Under the pieces are notes generated by a model that saw only the letters and a list, made by a program, of their open reading frames with translations, had not been told where the DNA came from and made no database searches. Positions 22,601-32,777 of a DNA stretch of 64,000 nt are shown piece by piece. How positions within the stretch are numbered: the stretch's first letter is position 1; each line of letters begins with the position of its first letter. The stretch covers positions 20,274,001-20,338,000 of the forward strand of contig NC_065872.1 of NCBI RefSeq assembly GCF_933775445.1. Reading direction: 5' to 3'. Position numbers and translations under genes: made by a program. The DNA is from Argentina anserina (Eukaryota; Streptophyta; Magnoliopsida; Rosales; Rosaceae).

Positions 22601-23250
22601 TCAATAGATTTTTCCACCCAAAACCCTCGCAAACCAGGACGTTTTCGCCTGCAACGCAATATAACTTTCTCCATTATACCAACAAACCACACAAGCTTTT
22701 TGTAATTCTTACGAACCTGATGTCCCCTCACATAAGCCTAAAAGTGACATACACAATGAACTACTGATCTATATATTCGACATAGTGTATAAGTAGCAAG
22801 AGTCAACAACAATAACAGGTCCAAAAACCATGGATATGAGGAACAATATCCATGCACACTGGCCTGGAAACTGACACATGCATCTTAAAGTAATAACTAA
22901 AGATACCTGAAGTTTAACAATACGGTTACGTATCCTCAAAAATTCCTTTCTCCCATTCCAACCACGTTATTTTCTTTGTATCTTTAGAGCTGCTGCAGAA
23001 TGCAGATAATCTTCATAGTGACTAAAATTTTGAGCCCTCTTCAAAGAACCAAGCACAACTAGGTCAATAGAAGTTTCAGGAATATCACAGCTGCTCTGAG
23101 TTAATTGTCTCTGGCGGAATAAACGAGCGCGGAAGTTGCTTGAATCAGAGAAGCCGCATGGGTAGATTTCCTAACTACTACTTGAGAGCCTCTCAAAGAG
23201 TTTTTATCATCCATCGTCACATCAGATGTAACAGATTTTGCCATGGCCAT
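19674..23250 (-). pseudogene. CAMTA (calmodulin-binding transcription activator) IQ-region fragment, split by a hAT element
   Basis: Minus strand. Exon A (about 23250 to 22907) reads VRKSTHAASLIQAT, then after a one-base loss RARLFRQRQLTQSS, ALKIQRK, a TAA in place of Tyr, and RGWNGRKEFLRIRNRIVKLQ with a GT donor. Exon B (22737-22451, continuing at 19701-19674 beyond the hAT) reads AYVRGHQVRKNYKKLVW, RRKRPGLRGF, GRKQKFAGVGKALARVQS, then EQYMRLQLKFEKLK and a GT donor. These are the IQ-motif and calmodulin-binding parts of CAMTA proteins. The DNA-binding (CG-1), IPT and ankyrin parts are absent. Stops and frameshifts show decay. The hAT lies exactly between YMR and LQLKFEK. Confidence 0.85.
19702..22450. 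mobile_element. hAT-type transposon, 2.75 kb, non-autonomous
   Basis: The left end CAGAGGCAGACCCATG pairs with the right end, which reads CAGAGGTGGATCCAGG on the minus strand. The flanks are ATTGTAAC (19694-19701) and ATTATAAC (22451-22458), an 8-base duplication with one mismatch, as hAT elements make. The interior has no transposase frame. The block from about 20,100 to 21,700 is GC-richer, with GTACTGTTCATCC and GGGCCCACGTGC motifs reminiscent of a Ty3-type LTR, so a nested solo LTR is possible. The element splits a CAMTA pseudogene exon. Confidence 0.85.
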
Positions 23251-23279
23251 TGGAAGTCACATTAGTGTCCAAAATCCAC

Positions 23280-23342
23280 TGTAGCACAACACAATTGAAC
23301 AAGCTTATGATCAATCCCGGGTTCGACTCCCGGCAGCGGAAG
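23280..23342 (+). other. tRNA-like / SINE head-like segment with a B box
   Basis: GGTTCGACTCC is a perfect Pol III B box inside CCCGGGTTCGACTCCCGG, a T-arm-like stem, followed by an acceptor-like CAGCGGA. About 40 bases upstream TAGCACAACAC is one base off an A box. No full cloverleaf forms by eye, so this is a decayed tRNA or SINE head, not a working tRNA gene. Confidence 0.35.
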
Positions 23343-23343
23343 T

Positions 23344-24578
23344 AGGGGTGACACTTCTAAACTGAAAAACTAAGAAACGACTGAAAAAATCGAACCAAAG
23401 TCGTAAAAAACCTGAACTGAAGAAAAAAAACCGAGAAAACCGAAATATTTCAGTTCAGTTTGAGGTTTGAGGTTCGAACTGAACCGAATAGGCCGAATTT
23501 AGGGTTCCTAACGTGTAACGACGTCGTTTATACTAAAACAGAAAAAACCCTCGTTTAGTCCATCTCTCTTCCGCCGTTTCATACCTCAGACCTCACCCAT
23601 CTCACCTTCTGGCCTAACTTCACCTCACCTCACCTCGTTCAGTCAATCTCTCTCCGGCTCGGATCCGCGTGCTCGCTGCCATCACTCCCTCCACAACGCT
23701 CTTTTCATTCCGTCGTCAACCCAGCAGTGTCGTCTGGTCATTTGCCGACTTGGTGCTCTCTTAGTCTCTCTTGCACAGCCTCTCTTCTATTTCTCGCTCA
23801 ATCTCGGGTTTGTAACCCATCATTTTCCCTTTGTTGATCTGTGTTATGTGATTTCAATTAGTGTTTATATGCTCGGGTCTGTATAGATCTTGTTTTCTCA
23901 TGAGCCAATTTGAAAGAAGCTTGTTTGAACGGACCCAATTGGTTAACGACCTGGAATATCAATAATGCTCTATTGCATTATATAACAATTGATTCTGTAT
24001 ATTGTTTAGAAAATATTATCAAGCCTAGAAGATTTGGCACGACTAGTGTTCATACTTCATACATACTGCATAATATGTATACCCTTGACGTAAACCTAAC
24101 CTTAAATTGATAAGGACCAATGAAGCATCTGTTCTTTGAAATTGAAATGGACATGTGCAGTTCTATAACTTGTAACCACCTATTTAAAGACAGAACTGTA
24201 GGAGGTATGTGCACCATTGACCATAATTCAAGAAAGAGTACATATTTCAGATCTTAACTCAGAAAATTTATTTCTCCTCACCAGTAACCAACTGCAAAAT
24301 TAATATATGTTTAACACAGATGCCTTGTATATGCAACTAACTATCTATTGAGAGTGAATATGCATTCGTCTTTCTCAGTTTTCGAACATATTGTATTTAT
24401 CTTGCTTACCCAAGTGTGTATGCCGTAACTTTGGATGAGATGTTATGTTTGGTTTGTATTAGATTTATGTGCTTTGTTTGCAAGTTGCCATTTTTCATAA
24501 TTGATGGTCTGATTGAGTTAAAAGCAATAGGTAGACAGGTTGATATAATTGTTTAATTGACTAATCAATGAGCTAGCT
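23344..24578. other. Non-coding stretch with TAGGGGTG-start repeat and C/T-rich leader-like block
   Basis: TAGGGGTGACACTTC at 23343 and the following GAACC/GAAAACC-rich sequence look like the start of a common plant hAT-like repeat, but no matching right end was found. At 23,560-23,820 a C/T-rich block ending near a possible donor could be an old 5' UTR exon, perhaps of the synthetase downstream. There are no coding frames. Confidence 0.3.
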
Positions 24579-24586
24579 ATAATCAC

Positions 24587-25192
24587 CTATGATACACGGA
24601 TATGTTATAAAAGAGGAATGCTCGTATCGGATACGGGTACGGGCCAGATACGCTACATACACGTATCCTTGACTGAAAATGGAATAGAAGTTACCGAGAT
24701 TACCAAAGGGAAGGAGATTGGATCGCTGGAGCTCCAGGAACACGCCAAGAAGCTCGCCGGCGTCGCTGTCTTGAATTCGATGTCGCCGGAATGTGGCTCG
24801 AATCTGACATCCAAGGATTGGGTTGTGTAGAGCTCGTCGAGGGAGAGAGAATGGCGGTGGTGGCGTGCCCTGACGTGGCTGGAAGGCGGCGGCGCAGCCG
24901 GTCAAAGACTGCAGCTGTGTTGCTGCGTCGGAAGAGAGAAGAGAAGCAGAAGGAAGAAGAGAAGAAAAAAGAAAGGAAGGAGAAGAAGAAAAAGAAAAAA
25001 AGAGGGAGAGAGGAAAGGGCTCGGGTCTTGGGCTTCTATGCCCAAAGATTAAAAACCCAAACTGAAAACTATTATATATATTAAAAATTATTTTACAAGA
25101 CATATCCAAAACACTACATTTTAGAAAAACACGTATCACGTATCATGCCGTACCCGTATCCCATGTTCCGTACTCGTACTCGTGCTTCATAG
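24587..25192. mobile_element. hAT-like non-autonomous element, second member, with captured GC-rich block
   Basis: The left end CTATGATACACGGATATG pairs with the right end (CTATGAAGCACGAGTACG on the minus strand). Both flanks carry ATAATCAC (24579-24586 and 25193-25200), a perfect 8-base duplication. The subterminal repeats are GGATACGGGTACGG-like, a variant of the GTGTCCG repeats of the element at 16227. The interior (about 24,690-25,030) is GC- and GA-rich, with a long A/G run at 24,945-25,010, and may be a captured gene piece. The 188-residue minus-strand open frame here is low-complexity. Confidence 0.8.
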
Positions 25193-25200
25193 ATAATCAC

Positions 25201-25756
25201 TAGCTTAATTTATATAACATTAGTGCCATACATATCCCAGGTTGATGGTCTGTTTCTTAATGTAAATTATAGTTGAGAGCCTCAGATTTTTGCTTCTGTC
25301 CAGTTTGCTTTCTTGTATTAGTTTGAGTTTGCCATTCTGGTAATGCCACTGTAATTAAATACTACTGTGATTAATATGCTTATATACATGAGTAGTTGTT
25401 GGTTTGCTGAATTGGTTTATGCTACTATGATTAAAGTGCTAATCGTTTGAGTAATTAAAATGCTACTGTGAATTTTGCAGGATAAGATTTAGAGCGTTGA
25501 GCATAGTGTTCCGACACTACTTTGAAGGGAAAGCAGCTTTTCATAGTGAAGAAATTGAATAGGAAAGCAGCCTCTACTAGTACAGTAGTACTCTTGGTTG
25601 TGCTACCATTTTCACTTGAAATGTAATTTGACTTGGAACTTAGAAACTTTTAATACTTGTTTGTGATAGTTGTGTTTACAGATTTTTTTAACAGATATTA
25701 AAAGAATCGAAAAACTTTCCTCACTGAGAAAAGCCCTAAGAACCACCACCGCCGCC
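25201..25756 (+). promoter_or_regulatory. Upstream region and 5' UTR of the methionyl-tRNA synthetase gene
   Basis: The 25,330-25,475 part repeats short motifs around GCTACTATGATTAA. A good acceptor TTTTGCAG ends at 25,481, so a leader intron may end there, followed by about 275 bases of 5' UTR. No clear TATA box was found. The extent is inferred. Confidence 0.4.
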
Positions 25757-28700
25757 ATGGGAGACCTCGCCGCCCCTCCCAAGCTCCCCATCCCCGGCCA
25801 ACGCAACGTCCTCATCACCAGCGCCCTGCCCTACGTCAACAACGTCCCTCACCTCGGCAACATCATCGGCTGCGTTCTCAGCGCCGACGTCTTCGCTCGC
25901 TACTGCCGCCTCCGCTGCTACAACACCGTCTATGTCTGCGGCACCGATGAGTACGGCACCGCCACCGAGACCAAGGCTATGGAGGAGAAGTGTAGCCCCA
26001 AGGAGATCTGCGACAAGTGAGTTTGATTCCTCTTTTTATCTCGCGGTGAAATTCTTGTGTGTGATTTTGGTGATTTTACTGTGGTTAATTTTTCTGGAGA
26101 TTGATGAATTGGCTGTAAATTCTGTAGGTATCATGCGATTCATAAGCAGGTGTATGAGTGGTTCAATATAAGCTTTGACAAATTCGGAAGGACTTCAGCG
26201 CCTGAGCAGACCGAGGTTTGTCAGGCGATTTTCAATAGGCTGCTGAAGAATAACTGGCTTTCAGAGAACACAATGCAGCAGGTAATGCTCTCTCCATTGT
26301 TATCGTATCGATTTCACTGCATTTCGGTTGGTTTTTGTATGTGATGAGTATGGTGATTGACTTGAGTTGCTGTTTGTTCAGCTTTACTGTGATACATGCA
26401 CGCGCTTTTTAGCCGACAGGCTCGTGGAGGGAACTTGCCCGACACCAGGTTGTGATTATACCTCTGCGAGAGGGGATCAGTGTGAGAAGTGTGGGAAGCT
26501 TTTGAACCCCACAGAATTAAAGGATCCAAAGTGTAAGGTATGGACTATGGAGTGTTGTGTGTTTTTACTTTACGGAACCTATATTACATGTCCTTTGTGT
26601 GTGTTACTTTCTAGTATATACATATTGTGTATCATTTAAGCATATAAGCTCACTTAAAGGAAAATATAATTTCCGTGGTGAGTTTGTCAATTGCCTGATT
26701 GTATTTAAATGTCCCTGTGATTTTGTAAACTAATTAGGCATTTGTTAGAACAAAACTTAAAAATTAGCTGTCGCCTTGAACTTAAGAAAGTGCTGATTTT
26801 ATACCATTATTCTTCTTATCGTTGGCTATTGTGAGCAGGTGTGTAAGTCGCCTCCACGGATCCGTGATACAAACCATTTATTTCTGGAACTTCCTTTGCT
26901 GAAGGATAGGTTGGAAGAGTATATAAATAAAATGTCAGTGGAGGGTTCTTGGAGCCAGAATGCCATTCAAGCGACAAATGCATGGCTCAAAGAGGGGCTT
27001 AGACAGCGGTGTATCACCAGGGATCTGAAGTGGGGGGTTCCAGTTCCACATGATAACTTCAGGGACAAGGTTAATACATGTTGATTATGGTTTTGTTGAC
27101 TCCTAATTGCTTCTAGTGAATTTCAAGGTATCTCATCTTATGTTCAAAAATTGCTGCTGGTAGGTTTTCTATGTGTGGTTTGATGCGCCTATTGGTTATG
27201 TTTCAATTACTAAATGCTACACTCCAGATTGGGAGAAATGGTGGAAGAATCCAGAGAACGTGGAGTTGTATCAATTTATGGGCAAAGATAATGTGCCATT
27301 CCACACGGTAAACTTCCTATTTATTGAATTAATATAAATGTACTAGAGTAAATGCGTTTTACTTAATAGCCTCCCAGCCCCTCCGTGCATTTTACTAAAA
27401 CTAATATAAATCAGCTTAGCTTAATTGGATTGATCAGTCTAGCCTTTGGCAATTTTGTTGGGGATGCCATCATACAAGCTCGTCATAGTAACTGCATATT
27501 ATTGTCTAATACACGAGTTTATGGAGGAAACAATATTCCAGTACACCTGTCTTATTCAACTCTCTGTTGTAACTTGTAAACGAGGCATACATAATTTTTG
27601 ATTTTTTATCTCTCCAACTTTATATGCTTCTTGGATCATTAGTTGTATGCTTGTGTGCTTCCATTCTACCCCACTACCAAAAATTCCAGGGGCAGTCTTC
27701 CCCCCCCAACAGGCTCTCCATAATTAGATCAACTGTACACAAGCTCTTGTCTTTTGCCTTGAAGAGAAGTTAATTTCAACTGGGTAAACATTTGTATTGT
27801 AGGTTATGTTTCCTTCCACGCTTCTCGGAACTGGTGAAAATTGGACTTTGATGAAGACAATCAGTGTTACTGAATACTTGAACTATGAAGATGGTATGTT
27901 GACTACATTGTAATGTTGTTGACCTTGTTTATGGTAGCTCTAAGTTTCCTTCGTTCAACTTGTAATAGGTGCTAACACATGTTGATCGTATTTACAGGAA
28001 AGTTTTCTAAGAGTAAGGGAATTGGAGTATTTGGAAACGATGCCAAAGATACAAACATTCCTGTTGAAGTATGGCGATATTACTTGCTAACCAATAGGCC
28101 CGAGGTAATTTTCCTTTTTTTTTCCTGTCTTTCAAAGGGTAGGAATTCTCTGTATCTTGGTCACTCATATAACCTATTTGGTAAAATAGATCTCAGACAC
28201 ATTATTCACATGGGCGGATTTGCAAGCAAAACTCAACAGTGAGTTGCTCAATAATTTGGGCAACTTTATCAACAGGGTGTTGAGTTTTGTTGCTAAACCT
28301 TCAGGTTAGTGTGGATTGATGGCTTCACACAAAATTGATGGTTATTAGCTTAATTACACACCTGCATTCAAACTAACAGTAAACAATTGCAGGTCAAGGA
28401 TATGACTCCATTATTCCAGATGCTCCAGATGCGCTTTCTGATCCTTTGACAAATAGAACAGCTGAAAAAGTGGGTAAATGTGTGGAGGAATACGTAGAGG
28501 CCATGGAGAAGGTGACTGAAGTTTAATTGATAGTGTTGTTTTCCACGACTGGGACTGGGAGCTTATTCTTCCTACCTGTACTAATATTTCTTTTGCATTG
28601 CAGGTAAAACTAAAGCAAGGACTCAAACTAGCAATGAGCATTTCTAGTCAAGGGAATATATATCTGCAAGTAAGCATGTTTTTAACCTCGATTTCTCTTG

Positions 28701-31214
28701 TGTCTCTGTCTGCTCATCTATTGCCAAACGTCAGCTGCTAACTTGCAGTGTCTGTACGCTTTAATGGAATGCAGGAAAGTCAGTTCTGGAAACTTTACAA
28801 GGTAGATCAACCTCGCTGCTCTGTTGTTATGAGAACTGCAGTGGGGCTGGTGCATCTTCTTGCCTGCTTATTAGAACCCTTCATGCCCTCATTTTCTGTT
28901 GAGGTAAATATGTTTACAATTTTTGTTACTCTGAATTATAGTGGTACCACTATCAATAATCCATTCTAATATATTTTATATTTTTATTTATGAAATTGCA
29001 TCCAGGTATTTAAGCAGCTCAATTTGCCTCCTGAGACACAGATATCGCTATGTGATGATAAAGGCGAGATTGAGAGGGCAAGGCGGCCTTGGGAGATTTT
29101 ACCTATAGGTCACAAGATTGGGAAACCAGAGCCGCTGTTCAAGGAATTGGTATGTCTCTTCAGTTATGTCTTTTACTTATTGATTGGGGAATAGATTCAG
29201 GGGGGATAGATGATGAAATAAATACGGATGTCTACATTGGATCTCATGAAATTTTTACTTGCACACAGAATGATGAGGAAGTAGATTCTCTAAGGAAGAA
29301 GTTTGCCGGAAGTCAGGCCGATAGAAAGGAAAGGCAAGAAGCTGAAGCAGTGAAGTTGGCTGAGCAACTTAAGAAATCAAAAGTTTCAGGTTGAATTTCC
29401 TTACCCAGTGTGATAATATAACAGTGAATTTGAAGATCACTTTCTAATAGGCGATTGGTGTTAGAGAAATCTTGTTCGTACACCCAACAGTAGATGATGT
29501 GGGTTGCAAATACCGAAAGTGACATTCATTGTTTTATGAAGAAGGAAAGTTGAGATAGCTTGTGTTTGCATTTTTGTTTGTCATTTTCCAGGTCTACTGC
29601 AAATGTAAGTTAATGCAATGGACCAATGGTTCTTAATTACTTTAATTGGAAGTGTCTTAATTATCAATATGTTGTATTACCTTGAGCTGACTAGACAGTT
29701 AGGAAAGTGGATTCAAATTTTAGGTAATATTAACAAAAGTAATTGTGAAAAGTTTAGAACCAACCACCATTAACTAAGAACTTGTTCTTATCAATGTTTT
29801 TATTTTATTTTCTATTATTTAGAAAGAGAAGAAAGATGTGCTTCTAGTTAATAGGTACAGGAAGTTTGGATGAGGATAGTTTAGGAAATTTGGGTTTGAG
29901 TTTCTAGTAAACTGTTAAAATTAAAAGTTTAATAGGTGGTATTAAGTGGGATATGTGTATCTCGTATTTTTACAATGTGATTAAATATTCTCTTGGTGTA
30001 ACAGATAAGACTGGAAAGAAAAAGCAAGCCCCAAAATCTGCAACTGAAGCTGAGATTACCATATCTAGACTAGATATTCGCGTAGGCCTCATTACAAAAG
30101 CTCAAAAGCATCCTGATGCTGATTCACTCTATGTTGAAGAGATTGATGTTGGCGAAGGACAGCCCAGAACAGTAGTCAGTGGACTAGTCAAGTTTATACC
30201 TCTTGAAGAAATGCAGGTTTGTGTTCATATCTTACAGTAGTTGAAATTGAAAAAATTTAATCTCAGTTCCATCAGTTTCTTGAATTACCTAACCATTTTA
30301 TTTGTATTCATCTGTGACAGAATCGGAAGGTATGTGTCCTTTGCAACCTGAAGCCGGCGACCATGCGGGGTATCAAATCACAAGCAATGGTTCTTGCTGC
30401 TTCAGATAGTGATCACACTGCAGTAAGCTGCCCCATATACCTTTAGTAGTGTGGATATTTGTCTTTGTGGCTTCATATAATTAATAAAACCGGCTAAATT
30501 TTTGGTCTGGTCTTAATGTGAAGAAAATTCTCTGTTTTTGCTATAAACTTGACATAGAGATTCTTGGGTCCAGAACACTAGCACTTCTAACAACAATTGT
30601 TTCAAAAGCATGATATTCCATCCCTTACTTTGATTAATCAGACTAACATTATTTGGCATGTGTGCTTTCTGGCCATAGTTTTCGATTATGAGAATGGGGA
30701 TTTCTTTCTATTGGCGTCGTCCCCAAGTGCTTTCTCGGTTTTTCCAATGAAGTTTGTGAACTGCTAGGTCTTTGAGTTATTCTGCAAAACCATATGTGAT
30801 CGTTTATATTCTTTGTTCTGATTATGGACCTGTGGGCGCCACTTTCTTTTCAAAGATGCTTTACAGCGACTACTGCAGTCAGCTTATTAGTTTATTTGTT
30901 TGCCGTGGCTTAGAACATGTTAAATTTCTATGCATGAATGGACACGTAAGCACCTGTTATTACTGAATTCGGGCATCTTTCAGGTTGAGTTGGTTGATCC
31001 ACCAAATTCTGCTCAAGTTGGGGAGAGAATCACATTCCCAGGGTTTGAAGGTGAGCCTGATGACGTGTTGAACCCCAAGAAGAAGGTTTGGGAAACCCTG
31101 CAGGTAGATTTTCACAGTAACGATATGCTAGAAGCTTGCTATAAAGATATTCCACTCACTACATCAGCTGGTGTTTGCACTGTTAAATCAATTTGTGGCG
31201 GGTCAATTAGGTAG
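25757..31214 (+). CDS. MetRS: Cytosolic methionyl-tRNA synthetase, 16 exons, complete
   Basis: Exons: 25757-26016, 26128-26281, 26382-26537, 26839-27069, 27164-27307, 27803-27893, 27998-28104, 28190-28304, 28393-28511, 28604-28669, 28775-28903, 29006-29149, 29269-29389, 30005-30216, 30321-30422, 30984-31214. Together they give 2382 bases, 793 residues, all GT-AG and in frame. The enzyme charges tRNA-Met with methionine in the cytosol. The nucleotide-binding signature is HLGN (near 34), a zinc knuckle CDTC...CPTPGC...CEKCG spans about 139-185, and KFSKS (near 348) is the KMSKS loop. The anticodon-binding region follows. After a Lys/Glu-rich linker (about 575-625) comes an EMAP-II/Arc1p-like tRNA-binding domain from [10 protein letters not shown] to the end. 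The start ATG has a strong context, GCCGCCATGG. No defects. Confidence 0.97.
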
Positions 31215-31949
31215 AAGTGGGATGAATTCTGTTGCCGGAAAACACGACTTATTTTTTCATAAATTTTTGTAGATTTATAGAAGTCAATTATTCAGAGAGA
31301 ATACTTCTATGGTGTAAAATGCTAATTTGAGAACAAGCTATGAATTTTGAAAATTTGGTTTTTGTTAAACCTATGAATGTAGGAAGGTTTTGGTTTTTGT
31401 TATGTGGAAAATTTGGGATTTATTAACTCTATCTCACTCTTGTATGATTTCTCTTAGATCATATTGATTTTGAGCTCTAAGGTGAAAATGTTTCTGTGAT
31501 ATTTTTAATATATTAAGTCTGGTTGATCCTAATTAATTTACAAACTGGAAATTGGTCTCATTTCCACAATGTCTAAATCTACTTAAAGCATAAATATATA
31601 TGAAGCAAAATACTACTAGTCTTATACAGAAACCTGAAAAATAGAATATAAACTATCCTATATCTCGGGTTCGACAACACCACCACTTTGCCTTAGACTC
31701 TCCGGTGGTTCTTGATTGAGTTCTTAATTCTGGTTTTATCATATAGAATAGACATCGACGTGGTACCCATGACAACATGAACAGAATCCTTCCCAGACCA
31801 TTATTGAATTCCAAAATTTGAACAGACATAAGGCAGTATACAAATATATAAGGACAATCTATAAGGATTGGATATTAGTGGGATGGTGGGAAAAACAATT
31901 TGAAGACATTTGGACTCTTTAAGAGCCATCCAAATGGCAAATGAGATTC
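31215..31949. other. 3' UTR of the synthetase and spacer
   Basis: AT-rich sequence after the synthetase stop. No open frame or repeat could be supported. The two neighbouring genes converge here. Confidence 0.4.
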
Positions 31950-32120
31950 TCAAAGGTTTCTGGTATCAACCATGGCTTCAAGCATCTTTTTTTCCAGTTC
32001 CGGTTCATCAATCCATAGGGAACTCTGACGTCGTAACAATTCATTTTTCTGTTTTTTCTTTTCTTCCCGAAGCATTTCCTTCATCTTCCAATTCTCGAGC
32101 TTTTCCGCTCTTTCTTTTAA
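31950..32120 (-). pseudogene. Orphan last exon encoding a charged coiled-coil C-terminus
   Basis: On the minus strand, after an acceptor GCACAG, an in-frame exon reads LKERAEKLENWKMKEMLREE, then a Lys-rich coil, LLRRQSSLWIDEPELEKKML, EAMVDTRNL and a stop (57 codons). It looks like a conserved, highly charged C-terminus; I suspect a small mitochondrial-type protein but cannot name it. No matching upstream exon is found between 32,130 and 32,900, where the FAR1/Ulp1 cluster begins. The gene therefore appears cut off at its 5' side. It could still be intact if upstream exons lie far away. Confidence 0.55.
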
Positions 32121-32369
32121 CTGTGCAATTGATCAGATATTAAAATAAAATGCATACGACATGCAAGTGGAATTAACAATAAACAAAAAAACAGAAGAAA
32201 AAACAAAAGAAGCACTGAACTGACTGAAGCATATAATTTGGACCCTAAACCCTAAACACAGTGGTATTCACAAGCCAACTTTGTACACATGAGCACCCAC
32301 GCCAGTGGACAATGTTTAGTCTTCATATTCATGCACATAAAAAACATAACAGCCACATATTTATATGGA

Positions 32370-32405
32370 CAAAGCGCCTTCGCACCAAGAGCCCAACTAC
32401 TCTTT
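32370..32405 (+). repeat. 36-base exact direct repeat, left copy
   Basis: The 36 bases beginning CAAAGCGCCTTCGCACC are identical to 45513-45548, 13.1 kb away in the same orientation. This copy lies 408 bases upstream of the FAR1-like start codon; the other lies 399 bases upstream of the second Ulp1-like start codon. Flanking DNA is not similar. Confidence 0.8.
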
Positions 32406-32777
32406 TACTTACGTGTCCACTCATGAGAAGGCGGGTTATGTGATCCACCAAATGGCCCACCATTTGTGTGTTAACAGACCGACGGACGTGAGAAAAAAGA
32501 AGGTCACGCTGTAGCACGTGATTTGTCGAAAGTTGTTGGACGGGTAACTCAAATGGGGTTGGGTAAGTTTGATTTCAACTTCTGTATATATTGACCGTAC
32601 GTGCGAAGTTTAGGTTTAATGAAGTCTGTAGCCGCAAAATGGAATCGGAAGAATTTCGTTGGTGTCTCATAAATTAATTGCCTGGCGGAGCAGCGTGCTG
32701 TGCCGAAAGTGGGCAGTTGTGGGTTCCTATCCCGTCGTCCATCTACCATTTAGGCAGTCGGATTAGCTAGATCTGAA

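Noticed and set aside
23324..23342. tRNA gene suggested by the T-arm-like sequence
   Set aside because: No D arm, anticodon arm or matching 5' acceptor strand could be found, so it was kept only as a tRNA-like or SINE-like relic.
24573..25139. 188-residue minus-strand open frame
   Set aside because: It lies almost wholly inside a hAT-like element, is Ser/Pro/Phe low-complexity, and shows no conserved motif.
32240..32260. Telomere-derived tract (CCCTAAACCCTAAA)
   Set aside because: Only two units; better explained as a telo-box-like promoter motif or chance.
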